Below, piece after piece: positions 22,859 to 32,700 of a stretch of DNA of 47,156 nt. Made by a program: the position numbers and the translations under genes. The stretch covers positions 1 to 47,156 of the IMG/VR virus record IMGVR_UViG_3300037558_000832, one strand, 5' to 3'. Source of the stretch: a virus. Every line of letters starts with the position of its first letter. Position 1 is the first letter of the stretch. The notes under the pieces were generated by a model. It searched no databases. It was not told the DNA's origin and saw nothing but the letters and a program-made list of their open reading frames with translations.

Positions 22859-23215
22859 ATGACACCAGAACAATTAACACCAGAAATAATAGAGGCAACA
22901 GCAGGACTAGGACAATACGGGGCTATTGGAGTTGTTATACTATCTCTTACGGCTGTTGTTGCGGTTGTCTACGGGACATTCAGGTTTACTTCGTCTCAAT
23001 CAGAGCTAAACCGCAGGGCTATAGCAGAACAGTCTTCACTCAACAGAGAGAACCATACAGAAAATACTAAAGTTATGTCTGGGGCACTACGAGAAGTAAC
23101 AGCAGTAATTGGCAAATTCGCAAGCGATACTAGAGCAGAACACGCAGAGATGAAAGGACACAATCAAACAATACTTCACGAATTGCGAGAAGTAAAAGCA
23201 AAGGTCAAGGGGTAA
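22859..23215 (+). CDS. Small membrane protein, holin-like or envelope protein (118 aa)
   Basis: It has one clear membrane helix (AIGVVILSLTAVVAVVYGTF, about residues 21-40), then a charged helical cytoplasm- or periplasm-facing part. With the next gene it may form a holin/antiholin pair, though both lie far from the endopeptidase at 42664. Confidence 0.6.
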   Translation: MTPEQLTPEIIEATAGLGQYGAIGVVILSLTAVVAVVYGTFRFTSSQSELNRRAIAEQSSLNRENHTENTKVMSGALREVTAVIGKFASDTRAEHAEMKGHNQTILHELREVKAKVKG

Positions 23216-23237
23216 TTATTAAATTAACAAATTAACC

Positions 23238-23444
23238 ATGAAAAACATTTCAACAACATTCATAGCAAACATCGTAGCAGTGCTCGTGTTTGTACTCCCA
23301 GTATTGGGAATAGAGATAGTGGACGAACGCACTCTTGCAGGTGTAGTAGCGTCAGTAGCAGGTGTGGTATCGGTTCTTTATGTCTTCTATGGACGATATA
23401 AAGCAGGTGGTATCAACGCATTTGGTATCCGTCTTAAAAAATAA
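23238..23444 (+). CDS. Probable holin (68 aa, two membrane helices)
   Basis: Two hydrophobic helices (about 8-23 and 32-51) are separated by a short polar turn with a basic C-terminus (GIRLKK), the class II holin layout. It would permeabilise the inner membrane to time lysis. Assigned by topology only. Confidence 0.6.
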   Translation: MKNISTTFIANIVAVLVFVLPVLGIEIVDERTLAGVVASVAGVVSVLYVFYGRYKAGGINAFGIRLKK

Positions 23445-23450
23445 AACAAC

Positions 23451-24569
23451 ATGTTAGTTTCAGCATACAAGAGCAGAATACAATCAAAGTTTGAGGGTGG
23501 TAAGTCGCTCACTGTAGACTGGTACGAGAACGCAAAAGAAGCAGGTGAAGCTCTTAGAGGGCAAATATCTCCTGCTTCTTTGAAGCGTATTGCACCTATT
23601 TACGGTGGTCTCAATGGAGAGACTGGCGTTTATTACTGCCCTGCAGATGTAGATATACCGTCGGCACTGTACAACCCACGAGTTGCACGGGAACGGTGGG
23701 AATATCAACCGCCACAAGCATTTCACTTAAACGAAGAGGACTACAAGTTCACGATTGAAGAGCAAAATGGTGTGAAGTTCTTGCTTGTACGACACGCTCT
23801 AGTATCTGGGACGCTCACAGTGGACAAGTTTGACGTTGTAGGAAGCAAAACAGGTGTAACCCTAGCAACTAACGACTACAACTACCTAACAGGCACAGGG
23901 TCGCTTGAGGGGACATTTACAGACAGTCTCGTAGAAGTTTCAGAAACACTAAGCTCTGTTATAGACATTACAGACTACAAACGAGGTGTAGCCCTTTGTC
24001 CTATCAACTTTGAGGATAAAGAGAAAGTTGCTAGCGTCGAGCTGATACTAAAAACAGACGCAAGTAACTACTACACAATGATTTCAACGTTGGATAGTGT
24101 AGGAGACTACTTTAAGAATGGTTGGAATATGGTGCGGTTTGATATAGCGAAAGCTGTTGAGACTGGAACTGTAACCGACACAAGCATTGCTTCATACACA
24201 CTCAATATCACAATGAACTCTGGCGAGAGCCAAACTGTGATTATAGATAAAATCTCTATTGAAAAGGGAATGATGTACAACTTTGAGTATTACTCTTCCT
24301 ATCTTTTCAAAGACGCTACTACAAATGCGTGGAAAGAAACTGCAACAGTAGACGCAGATGTAATTAACTTGGGAGAGAAAGAAGCAAGTATCATTGTTTA
24401 CGAGGGTTGCCGTCTCATAGGATTTGGAGGAAAAAAGAAAAAGGGAATGGCTAACTTTGACGAAGAGTTAATGAGGAAATACGACGCATATTGGGAAACA
24501 AACCCGTCTTCTGCACTACCAATGCAGTACAGTGGTTCGCCTAATATCGGGAAGACATTAAATATATGA
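23451..24569 (+). CDS. Virion structural protein, probable head-tail or tail component (372 aa)
   Basis: This is a beta-rich protein with a jelly-roll-like central part (about 150-270: KFDVVGSKTGVTLATNDYN, ...VIDKISIEKGMMYNFEYYSSYLF). Its end overlaps the next ATG by 4 bases. No specific family recognised; the position before the nozzle-like protein suggests a tail adaptor. Confidence 0.65.
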   Translation: MLVSAYKSRIQSKFEGGKSLTVDWYENAKEAGEALRGQISPASLKRIAPIYGGLNGETGVYYCPADVDIPSALYNPRVARERWEYQPPQAFHLNEEDYKFTIEEQNGVKFLLVRHALVSGTLTVDKFDVVGSKTGVTLATNDYNYLTGTGSLEGTFTDSLVEVSETLSSVIDITDYKRGVALCPINFEDKEKVASVELILKTDASNYYTMISTLDSVGDYFKNGWNMVRFDIAKAVETGTVTDTSIASYTLNITMNSGESQTVIIDKISIEKGMMYNFEYYSSYLFKDATTNAWKETATVDADVINLGEKEASIIVYEGCRLIGFGGKKKKGMANFDEELMRKYDAYWETNPSSALPMQYSGSPNIGKTLNI

Positions 24570-26365
24570 TAGTAAAAGACTTTACAGGATACATGGAGGG
24601 TCGGGATATAACGAAGATACCCTCAACAAGCTTGGCTTATCCAAGTAAAAACTGCCTTGTACACAAAGGTAAAGTCTTTACTCGTCTTGGTATAGAAAGA
24701 TACGGTGCGGAGGGTACTACAGGGCTACCTGTACACTCTGAAAAGGTATGGAAAGACAGTAAGAGTGGAGAAATGCCACTTAGAATGTCGGGTGCTGTAC
24801 TGCAAGTAGACTTAGAAGCATACAAAACTGGGGCAGGTTGGACAGACTTGCTTACTCTTGCGTCTGCACCAACACGAATGGAGTTTGCTACTTTTACCGA
24901 TATAAATACTACGATAATTAAGAAGCGTATGTTCATGGTTCACGGAGACGGGGACATGATACAGTGGAATGGGGGTGTCGCAGTTGTAGCTAGTATTGCT
25001 ACAAATGTGATTACTATCAGTGGAGACCTTAACCTAAATCAACTCGGTTTTGACGACGGAACTACAACTACGCAAACAGTTTTAATAAACGGGACAGAGT
25101 ACGAATACTCACATGACCCTACAGCAAAGACGCTTACTTTAGACAGTACGCCGTCTCCTGCGCCAGTAGCAGGGGATTTGGTAATTGTTAAGCCATTAAC
25201 TCACACAGCAACCCTTGCAACGATAGACAAAGACCACATATATTCATACAAAAACCATATTGTTATCGGAGACTTAAACGGTAACGACTTGTACTTTTCA
25301 CACTCTACAACCTATTCAATGGCTACGGGACTTGATTATACCGTGCCTGCACCTGCTTCTCGTACTGCTGTATCTCCTATGTACTTCACATTAGACGCAA
25401 ACATCACTGCTATGCGAGAGCGTAAGGGTGTCCTTTGGGTATCGACAGTAGACGACTGGTTCAAAATCACAAAGCTCAACGAGATTAACGGTTACGACGA
25501 ATGGAGTACAGTTGAAAAAGTAGAGAACGCAGAAAGAATGGGAGCGTTGCCATTTGCTGTATCAGGACACAAAGGGGACATGATTTTTATCGCTCAAGAC
25601 AGTACGGTGCAATCTGTAAGCGACTTAGAGTTGTTACAAAGCGACCAAATTAAGCTTATTTCAGACGATATTGAAGACACTCTATTAAGGTACGACTTAA
25701 CAGGTGCTCGTATTTACTATACTGGAAGATATATTTACATAACAGTTCCAATTGAAAGCGTATTGCTCATGCTTGATGTTGTTGAGGAAAACTGGCAACC
25801 ACCACAGATATTGCCAATACAGTGCATGTCTATAATTGGCGGTGTTCGTATCGGACATTCAAATAATACCGACGAGAGCTTTGCTCTATTCTCTGGTAAA
25901 GACGACCTCGGAGCAGACATTGAGACAGTGATTGCTTTTGGGTATCAAGGTTATACAAACGACACTACCGAGCTTGAGTACAAGTGGTATGAGACATTTG
26001 GCGTAAGTGGGCGAATGACTGAAAGTACCGTTTGTACAGTAAAGATTGACTACGAAACTGACGGAGCTAAAAGCTCTACGGAGATTGAAATAGACGGCTC
26101 TAAGATAAAGACATACGACATTTCAGACGACGTAAGTTGGGGTACATATCCGTTTGCTTCCCGTTCATGGGCAGGTGGCGACGGGGTTTCCACAGACTTA
26201 AAACGGTTCTTTGTGTTTGATAAGTACGACGCTATTTCATTCTTTGAGTGGAGACCAGTATTTACCATTACAGGGCAACAGCAGGAGTTCCACTTGTTAG
26301 CGTTCTCGGCAGATGTGGAACTTTCAGAAAACAATCGGGAGAACGACTTATTCATTGAGAAATAG
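24566..26365 (+). CDS. Tail nozzle-like/beta-propeller structural protein (599 aa)
   Basis: It is a long protein of repeated beta strands with motifs such as KNCLVHKGKVFTRLG, KNHIVIGDLNGNDLYFSHS, RERKGVLWVSTVDDWFKI and TGRYIYITVPIESV, the pattern of propeller-type tail nozzle or stopper proteins in short-tailed phages. It would extend the portal/adaptor as the DNA outlet. Identity is inferred. Confidence 0.6.
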   Translation: MIVKDFTGYMEGRDITKIPSTSLAYPSKNCLVHKGKVFTRLGIERYGAEGTTGLPVHSEKVWKDSKSGEMPLRMSGAVLQVDLEAYKTGAGWTDLLTLASAPTRMEFATFTDINTTIIKKRMFMVHGDGDMIQWNGGVAVVASIATNVITISGDLNLNQLGFDDGTTTTQTVLINGTEYEYSHDPTAKTLTLDSTPSPAPVAGDLVIVKPLTHTATLATIDKDHIYSYKNHIVIGDLNGNDLYFSHSTTYSMATGLDYTVPAPASRTAVSPMYFTLDANITAMRERKGVLWVSTVDDWFKITKLNEINGYDEWSTVEKVENAERMGALPFAVSGHKGDMIFIAQDSTVQSVSDLELLQSDQIKLISDDIEDTLLRYDLTGARIYYTGRYIYITVPIESVLLMLDVVEENWQPPQILPIQCMSIIGGVRIGHSNNTDESFALFSGKDDLGADIETVIAFGYQGYTNDTTELEYKWYETFGVSGRMTESTVCTVKIDYETDGAKSSTEIEIDGSKIKTYDISDDVSWGTYPFASRSWAGGDGVSTDLKRFFVFDKYDAISFFEWRPVFTITGQQQEFHLLAFSADVELSENNRENDLFIEK

Positions 26366-26398
26366 GGAAGATTATCAACAAAATGCTAAAATAGAATT

Positions 26399-28360
26399 AT
26401 GACAAACATTATTAAAACTCTAAAAACAACGCTGAAAGGCACTCTAAGTACAACAGGTACTTCTTTCACAGTGCAGAAGTTCGTAGACAGCAAAAGCGTA
26501 GAGATAGTAGACGCAGACTTCAACGGGAACTTTGTTGTAGTGTTGGAGCAAGGAACAAATATAGAAATGATATTGTGTAGTGGTATTACACAAAGCGGTT
26601 CAGACGACACGGCTGTTCTTACTGTTGCTACAAATGGACGACACCTAAACCCTAAAAGCCCGTGGACAGGTGGCTCAACAGGGCTGTTATTTACAGCAGG
26701 AGCTAGTGTTATCGTAACCAACGACCCATATACAATGTCTCGCCTAGCAAATATAGATAAGGCACAAACATTCTCTTTGCTTCAAACATTCACACTCGCA
26801 CCAGTATCTAATGCAGACGCAGTTGCTTCTACGGAACTTGTACGAAAGAGCCAACTGGATAATGCTGTTCTAGGCACACTCTCAAGTGCGCCAGTTGTAG
26901 TACCTGCAACCGCAGGAGAAACAGTGGCAGTAGACCAAGTTGTATACAAAAAATCGGCAGACAGCGAGTGGTACTTAGCCGACGCAGACACAGCAAACAA
27001 CGTAGAAAATGTAATGCTCGGAATTACCCGTGGAGCAGGTACAGACGGAGTGGCAATCACAAACGGTGTGACTATACTTGGCGAACACGTTGCAAGCTCG
27101 GCAATCTTTACAGCAAACACACCTTACTTTGCTTCTAATACAGCAGGTGGTTGGGCTACAAGTGCAGGTACAAAAGAAGTATCACTCGGACACGCTACAA
27201 CAACTACTAAGATTGACTTCAATCCACGCTATGACCAACAAATTACTGAAAATCAACAGGATTTGATAGAACAGCAAGAAGCAGGTACAGACTGGTACGC
27301 AAGTACAAGTGTTGGTACAGACGCATACGCAATAACGATTACACCTGCGATAACAGCATACGCTTCGGGGCAACGCTTCCGTTTCAAAGCAGATGTAGCT
27401 AACACAGGCGGTGCGACACTCGATGTATCTGGACTAGGAGCAAAGACTATTCTAAAACAAAACGATACAGCCCTAGCTACTGGAGACATTGAAGCAGGGC
27501 AAATTGTAGAATGTGTTTACGACGGAACAAGTATGCAAATGGTTAGTCAAACTGCTTCTACTCCGTCCAATCTTGACTATCAAGAGTTTAAAGCAAGTGG
27601 AACTTGGACAAAACCGAGTGGGCTTACTGGAGACGAGCTTGTAGTAATACACATGTGGGGGGCAGGTGGAGCAGGTGGCTCAAGAAGTGCTACAAGTGCT
27701 AGAGGTACTGGTTCTGGAGGTGGAGGTGGCTTCAAAGAGGTGCGAGTGAAAGCTAGCGTACTAGGTGCAACCGAGACAGTCACGATTGGTGCAGGAGGAA
27801 CAGCCCAAGTAGACGACGTAGGATTAGCAGGAGGAAACACGACATTCGGCTCTTGGTTTACAGCTTATGGAGGGGGCGGTGGTTATGGAGGTACTGGAAA
27901 CTGGGGAGCTGACGCTTGGGGTGGCGGAGGTGGTGGACTCTTCGGTGCAGGTGCTACTGGAAGTTTAACAGCTGCATTAGGTGGAACTGGAGGAGCAACA
28001 GCCGACATTATGTTTGGAGGTACAGACGGAACAAACGGAGTTGGAGATAACTTAGCACCTGCATTACATTGGGGGGGTGCAGGAGGAAGTAGAGCTTCTG
28101 GTACTTATGCTTACGACGGAGGTAACGCAGTCTGGGGTGGTGGTTCTGGTGGAGGAGGAGTTTATGGAGCAACAGCAGGACTAGGTGGAGTATCCCTATT
28201 CGGCGGAGACGGAGGAGTTGGAGGTACTTCAAGTACAGACGGTGGAGACGGTGTACAACCTGCAGGCGGAGGTGGTAGTTGCTACCAACAAAATGGGAAC
28301 GGTCAGTGTTCTGGTGGAAACGGAGCTGACGGAGAAGTAAGGGTCTGGGTAATCGCATAA
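26399..28360 (+). CDS. Tail fibre protein with C-terminal glycine-rich tip (653 aa)
   Basis: The N-terminal 1-130 has a fibre-base look (TLKGTLSTTGTSFTVQ, GRHLNPKSPWTGGS). The middle has coiled and beta segments with DAYAITITPAITAYASGQRF, typical of appendage proteins. The last 240 residues are glycine-rich (MWGAGGAGG onward) and share the adhesin pattern of the 21994 gene, though without GATC sites. It is the second candidate receptor-binding protein. A TTATCAACA and TAAAAT just upstream may be a weak promoter. Confidence 0.7.
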   Translation: MTNIIKTLKTTLKGTLSTTGTSFTVQKFVDSKSVEIVDADFNGNFVVVLEQGTNIEMILCSGITQSGSDDTAVLTVATNGRHLNPKSPWTGGSTGLLFTAGASVIVTNDPYTMSRLANIDKAQTFSLLQTFTLAPVSNADAVASTELVRKSQLDNAVLGTLSSAPVVVPATAGETVAVDQVVYKKSADSEWYLADADTANNVENVMLGITRGAGTDGVAITNGVTILGEHVASSAIFTANTPYFASNTAGGWATSAGTKEVSLGHATTTTKIDFNPRYDQQITENQQDLIEQQEAGTDWYASTSVGTDAYAITITPAITAYASGQRFRFKADVANTGGATLDVSGLGAKTILKQNDTALATGDIEAGQIVECVYDGTSMQMVSQTASTPSNLDYQEFKASGTWTKPSGLTGDELVVIHMWGAGGAGGSRSATSARGTGSGGGGGFKEVRVKASVLGATETVTIGAGGTAQVDDVGLAGGNTTFGSWFTAYGGGGGYGGTGNWGADAWGGGGGGLFGAGATGSLTAALGGTGGATADIMFGGTDGTNGVGDNLAPALHWGGAGGSRASGTYAYDGGNAVWGGGSGGGGVYGATAGLGGVSLFGGDGGVGGTSSTDGGDGVQPAGGGGSCYQQNGNGQCSGGNGADGEVRVWVIA

Positions 28361-28364
28361 TAAT

Positions 28365-29768
28365 ATGCCTTTCAAATACACTACAAAAAAAGGAGATACG
28401 CTAAACAAGATAGCTAACCAATTCGGCTTCCGAAACTACAAGGACGCAGGTATTCGTAGTGTAGCGTCGGGTAACTTTGACCAAATAGGTATAGGAGAAC
28501 AAATTGTACTTGAGAATTATGACCCAAATAGAGTACAGACTTCGCCAACAGCAACACCGCCAGTTATATCTTCTAAGGATAATGCACAGGCATTTGCAGA
28601 TAACAAGAACAAACTTGAGACTATTCTTGCAGGACAGAGACCAGACGCAACTACAGGCGAACCTACACCAGAGCCGACACCTACACCAACCCCTACGCCA
28701 GAGGGCGGTACAGGCGCACCTACAAATGAGCAGATTATAAATGACCCTCTATACACAAAGTCTAGGGCTGACGATAGGGCTAAAATTGCTCAAGCAACGG
28801 TTAATAACCAACAAGAAGTAGACGACTACACAGCTTCTATAGGTACACGCTTGCAAGATGTAGACGCTGTAACTCGTTCAGCAATTGAGCGTATCACTCT
28901 TACGGCTAACAAGCGTATTAAGGAGCAAGAGCGTATAAACACTATAAATACAGACCGAGTTCGTGCATACGGAGTTGGTGGCAGTGGGATATACAAGCCA
29001 ATTCAATTCTCTGACGCTATTACAGAGCGAGAGCGTAAGGGTGCAGAGGAAGTCCAAGAGCTAGAGCGACTACGAGATAGTGCTATTGCAGAAGCCGAGA
29101 ACGCAGGGCGACTTGGTAAATCAAACTTACTAGCAGAAAAGTTAGAGGGGCTTAACGATATTGAAGACCGACTGCGTACTAAGCTTTCTGCTATAGACAA
29201 AGAGAGCGACGAGCAATACAACTTACTTGTGAAGTTGCGTAAAGAAAAAGAAGCGGAACGCTTGAAGAAAGTTGAGGAGGTCACAAACCGCCTTAAAGCT
29301 TTCATCTCTCTAAACAAAGACGAGTACGAAAACATGACACCAGAGCAGATTGAGGAGAAAGTAGCAGAGGTTATGCGTGTGAGTAACTTGAGTTATTCAG
29401 AAGCTTACAATGCTATAATGGACGGTATCCAAGTAGATTTGAAAGATGTTAAGACACAAGCAGAAATTGAAAAGATTAAAGCTCAAACAGCAACAGAAGC
29501 GGAGAGAGCAAAGACAGAGAGGTCTAAACAAGCTAAGAACTACAGGACTGACGACAAAAAAGACGAAGATTTTACTAACACCCAGAAACAAAAACTGGAA
29601 CAAGCAGGGTTAGGGGACGCTGAAAGACAGCAGAAACTTGACTTCTTTTACGACGAGTTCTACAACGAAGCAGACTATGTACAGTCAGCCGAAGTAGGTT
29701 CAATAGTTGTTATTGAGGGCAAGCGATACAAGAAAACAGCCGACAACGACTTTGAACTTATAGAGTAG
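28365..29768 (+). CDS. LysM-containing internal/virion protein (467 aa)
   Basis: Residues 4-48 form a LysM domain (YTTKKGDTLNKIANQFG start), which binds peptidoglycan. A Pro/Thr-rich linker (TPEPTPTPTPTP, about 103-114) is followed by a long helical coiled body and a beta-rich end (VGSIVVIEGKRYKKT). Placed before the giant polyvalent protein, it may guide virion proteins through the cell wall during injection. Confidence 0.75.
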   Translation: MPFKYTTKKGDTLNKIANQFGFRNYKDAGIRSVASGNFDQIGIGEQIVLENYDPNRVQTSPTATPPVISSKDNAQAFADNKNKLETILAGQRPDATTGEPTPEPTPTPTPTPEGGTGAPTNEQIINDPLYTKSRADDRAKIAQATVNNQQEVDDYTASIGTRLQDVDAVTRSAIERITLTANKRIKEQERINTINTDRVRAYGVGGSGIYKPIQFSDAITERERKGAEEVQELERLRDSAIAEAENAGRLGKSNLLAEKLEGLNDIEDRLRTKLSAIDKESDEQYNLLVKLRKEKEAERLKKVEEVTNRLKAFISLNKDEYENMTPEQIEEKVAEVMRVSNLSYSEAYNAIMDGIQVDLKDVKTQAEIEKIKAQTATEAERAKTERSKQAKNYRTDDKKDEDFTNTQKQKLEQAGLGDAERQQKLDFFYDEFYNEADYVQSAEVGSIVVIEGKRYKKTADNDFELIE

Positions 29769-29772
29769 AACT

Positions 29773-32700
29773 ATGGCAACATACGAAGACATCATAAAAG
29801 GTAAAACAGGAGCACAGCCACCAAAGAAAGATGTGGCTGTTAAACCTGTAGAAAAACCAGAGCCAACAAAGACAACATTTTCGTATGAAGAGATAAAAGC
29901 TCAAGCTAAGACACCTAAAGCCACACCTATACGGCTAGATACACCCGAAGTTAAAGAACGCAGACAAGAGATTTCTGCGTACAGGGGAAAACGAGCACCC
30001 CAAGACCAGACATACAATAAAGACGGCACGAAGTTTGAAGACAGTCTAGGTAAAAAGGTTGGTAGGTTCTTCCTACCTAAACACCTTGAAGACGACTTAG
30101 GAGTTAGAGGTCTCACAAAAGCAGAAGAGTTGCAACGGGGAGAGAGCCGTTTCCAAAACCGCCTTAGAATGAGCGAGTTTGAAACCAAGCTCAAAGCACA
30201 AATACCAACAGAGCCAACTTTGCCAAGTGATTACAAAGAACCGACTAGCTTTACTGGAAGTTTAGTTGAGGGTGTTAAAAGTGGGTATTACGGGACACTA
30301 AAACCTGCAATCGGTTATTTTGAAGAGAGCATGGGACACCAAATTGGAAGCCGTGAAAGAATACAGCACGGTAAAGAACTTGGAGACCAAATGACGATTG
30401 ACTTTATGAAGAAAGTTGAGCTACAGCGACCAGAAGATATGGAGGACTTCCTCGGTGGTGGATATAAAGATAAGCGATACTACGGAAGAGTTATAGGAGA
30501 GACCATACCATTTATGGCTACCATAATAACCTCGTCTTTGGCAGGTGCTTTCTTTGGTGGAGGTGCAGGTGGTTTCGCAGGTATGTTTGGTTCTGCAAAA
30601 ATTATAGAGCAAGGGAACGCATATAAGTCTATGCTAGATAAAGGACTAGCCCCAGACGAAGCGTCTTTGGGTGCTGATATATACGGTACTGCGTCTGCCT
30701 TGATTGAGGGTGCACTTGGTATCACAAGCAGAACGGTTTCTGGTGCAGTAAATCAAGAGGGGAGAGAGATTATTGCAAGTAGTTTTAATAAATATCTACT
30801 TGAAGCAGTACCACAGACACTAAAAACAAGCGGAAAACAGGTACTAGAAGAGGGTGGAGAAGAAGTCGCACAAGAAATAACACAAAGACTGATAACTGAC
30901 TGGTGGACTAAGGAGGAAGATATTATAACGGCAGACCTCGTTGAGAGTTTTGCAACTGGTGTTATAGGTTCTGCGCCATTTACCGTACTGAATATACCTG
31001 CGTACAAGAAAGACGTATCAGTAGAGGTAGCTACAGAACAGGCAAAGGAGACATTAGACGAAATGGGTATAGACGACGGGGGAGACCCACTGAATACACT
31101 AGCCGAAGTTTCAGAAGAGAAGCCAAACGAAGTTGAAGAGGTGCTAACAGAAATACAAAAAAGAGACATAGAAGCACAACAAACAAACCGAGCTAGAAAC
31201 CTACTTGAACAAGGTGCGTCTCAAACAGAAGCTATATTAGAGTTGTCGTCTCTTGTGGGTATAGAAGACGCTACAAAACTTGTAGAGAGCATTGCGCCAG
31301 AGGTTGAAGCCAAGATTAAGAAAGAGGAAGCTAAAGCCCGTGCCAAGCGAGAGCGTAAAGCCACAGAAGACGCAAAGGCAGAGGTTGACCGAATAGCTAA
31401 AGAAGCAGAAGAAGCAGGGAAGAAAACCGACCTTGAAAAGTCTGTTGAAGTATTGGCAGAAGAAATAAAGGAATTACAACAGGAGGTTAAAGACGCAAAA
31501 CCAAACACTAAAGAGAAAGCTACTCTAAAGAAAGCACTAGAAGAGAAGCGTAAAGCTCTACGGGAGAAGCGTGTTGTTGAGAAAGAAGAGATAACTACAC
31601 CTATTGAAGACCAAGCAAAGAAAGCAAGAGAACTAGCAGAAAAACAACGAGTAACGGCTAAAAAGACTGCAAATGTAGTTGTATATGACACTAGAGGTAA
31701 AGTATCTACTAAAGAAGTTGAAGTAGTAGGTTCTGGTAAATATGGAGGTGTTGATGTAATAGTACATAAGAAAACTGGGGACGGGCAGAAAGGGTTTACT
31801 GTGTCTCATAAAGAAACTGGACTTACACTAGGAATAGAACCAAATGCACGTCTAAAAAAGCCAGAAAGTATATTAAGGGACGTAAAAGACAAACTTAAAA
31901 AGAAGTTGGGAGTTAAGACTGACAAAGAGCTAGCCGAGAAAATGAAAGAAGCTAGCAAAGACAAGAAGCGAGTTAGTGAAGTTGAAGATGTTGACAAAGA
32001 TATTGACAAAAAGGAAATTATCAGTAAAACTAAAAAAGATGAGCAAGATAAAGATACTAGGGATAGAGCTGACGGAGACGGAGTTTCCGAAGCTGACGAA
32101 GTGGGCAAAGAGAAACCCGACAGGGTTGGAAGAGACGATAAGAAGTCTCGCAAAAAAGGAAAAAAGCCCGAACTACGAGACGATAGCGACAAACCTAGAG
32201 AGCGACCTACAGCACGGCTAACCAACGAAGAAATAGCTAAGAAAGTAGAAGCCGTAACTGAAATCAGTAATACGGGGGAAGTTTTGTTAGTGGGCGAGGT
32301 TACAGAAGAGCTTAGAGAGCAAGCCAACCAATACACTACTGGGGGCGAGAGCAAAGAGGGGCGTGGTATTCTTGACGAGTATTACACTAACTCAAAGATA
32401 GTAGACGCTGTTAAGTCTCTACTCAAGTTCCCGACACAGCCAATTAAAGCACTAGAACCTGCAGTTGGAGTTGGTAACTTCTTATATGCACTACCCGAAG
32501 TGGACGGACATACCGTTGTTACACATGAAATCAACGAGACTACAGCCCGTATAGCTAAGATATTCCACCCAGATACTAGCGTAAACACTAACTCATTTGA
32601 GACTACTTTTATAGACGAACGAGGTAATAAGAAAGAGTTTGACAGCGATTATGACGTGGTAATCGGAAACCCACCTTACGGAGAGCACCGAGGTAAGTAT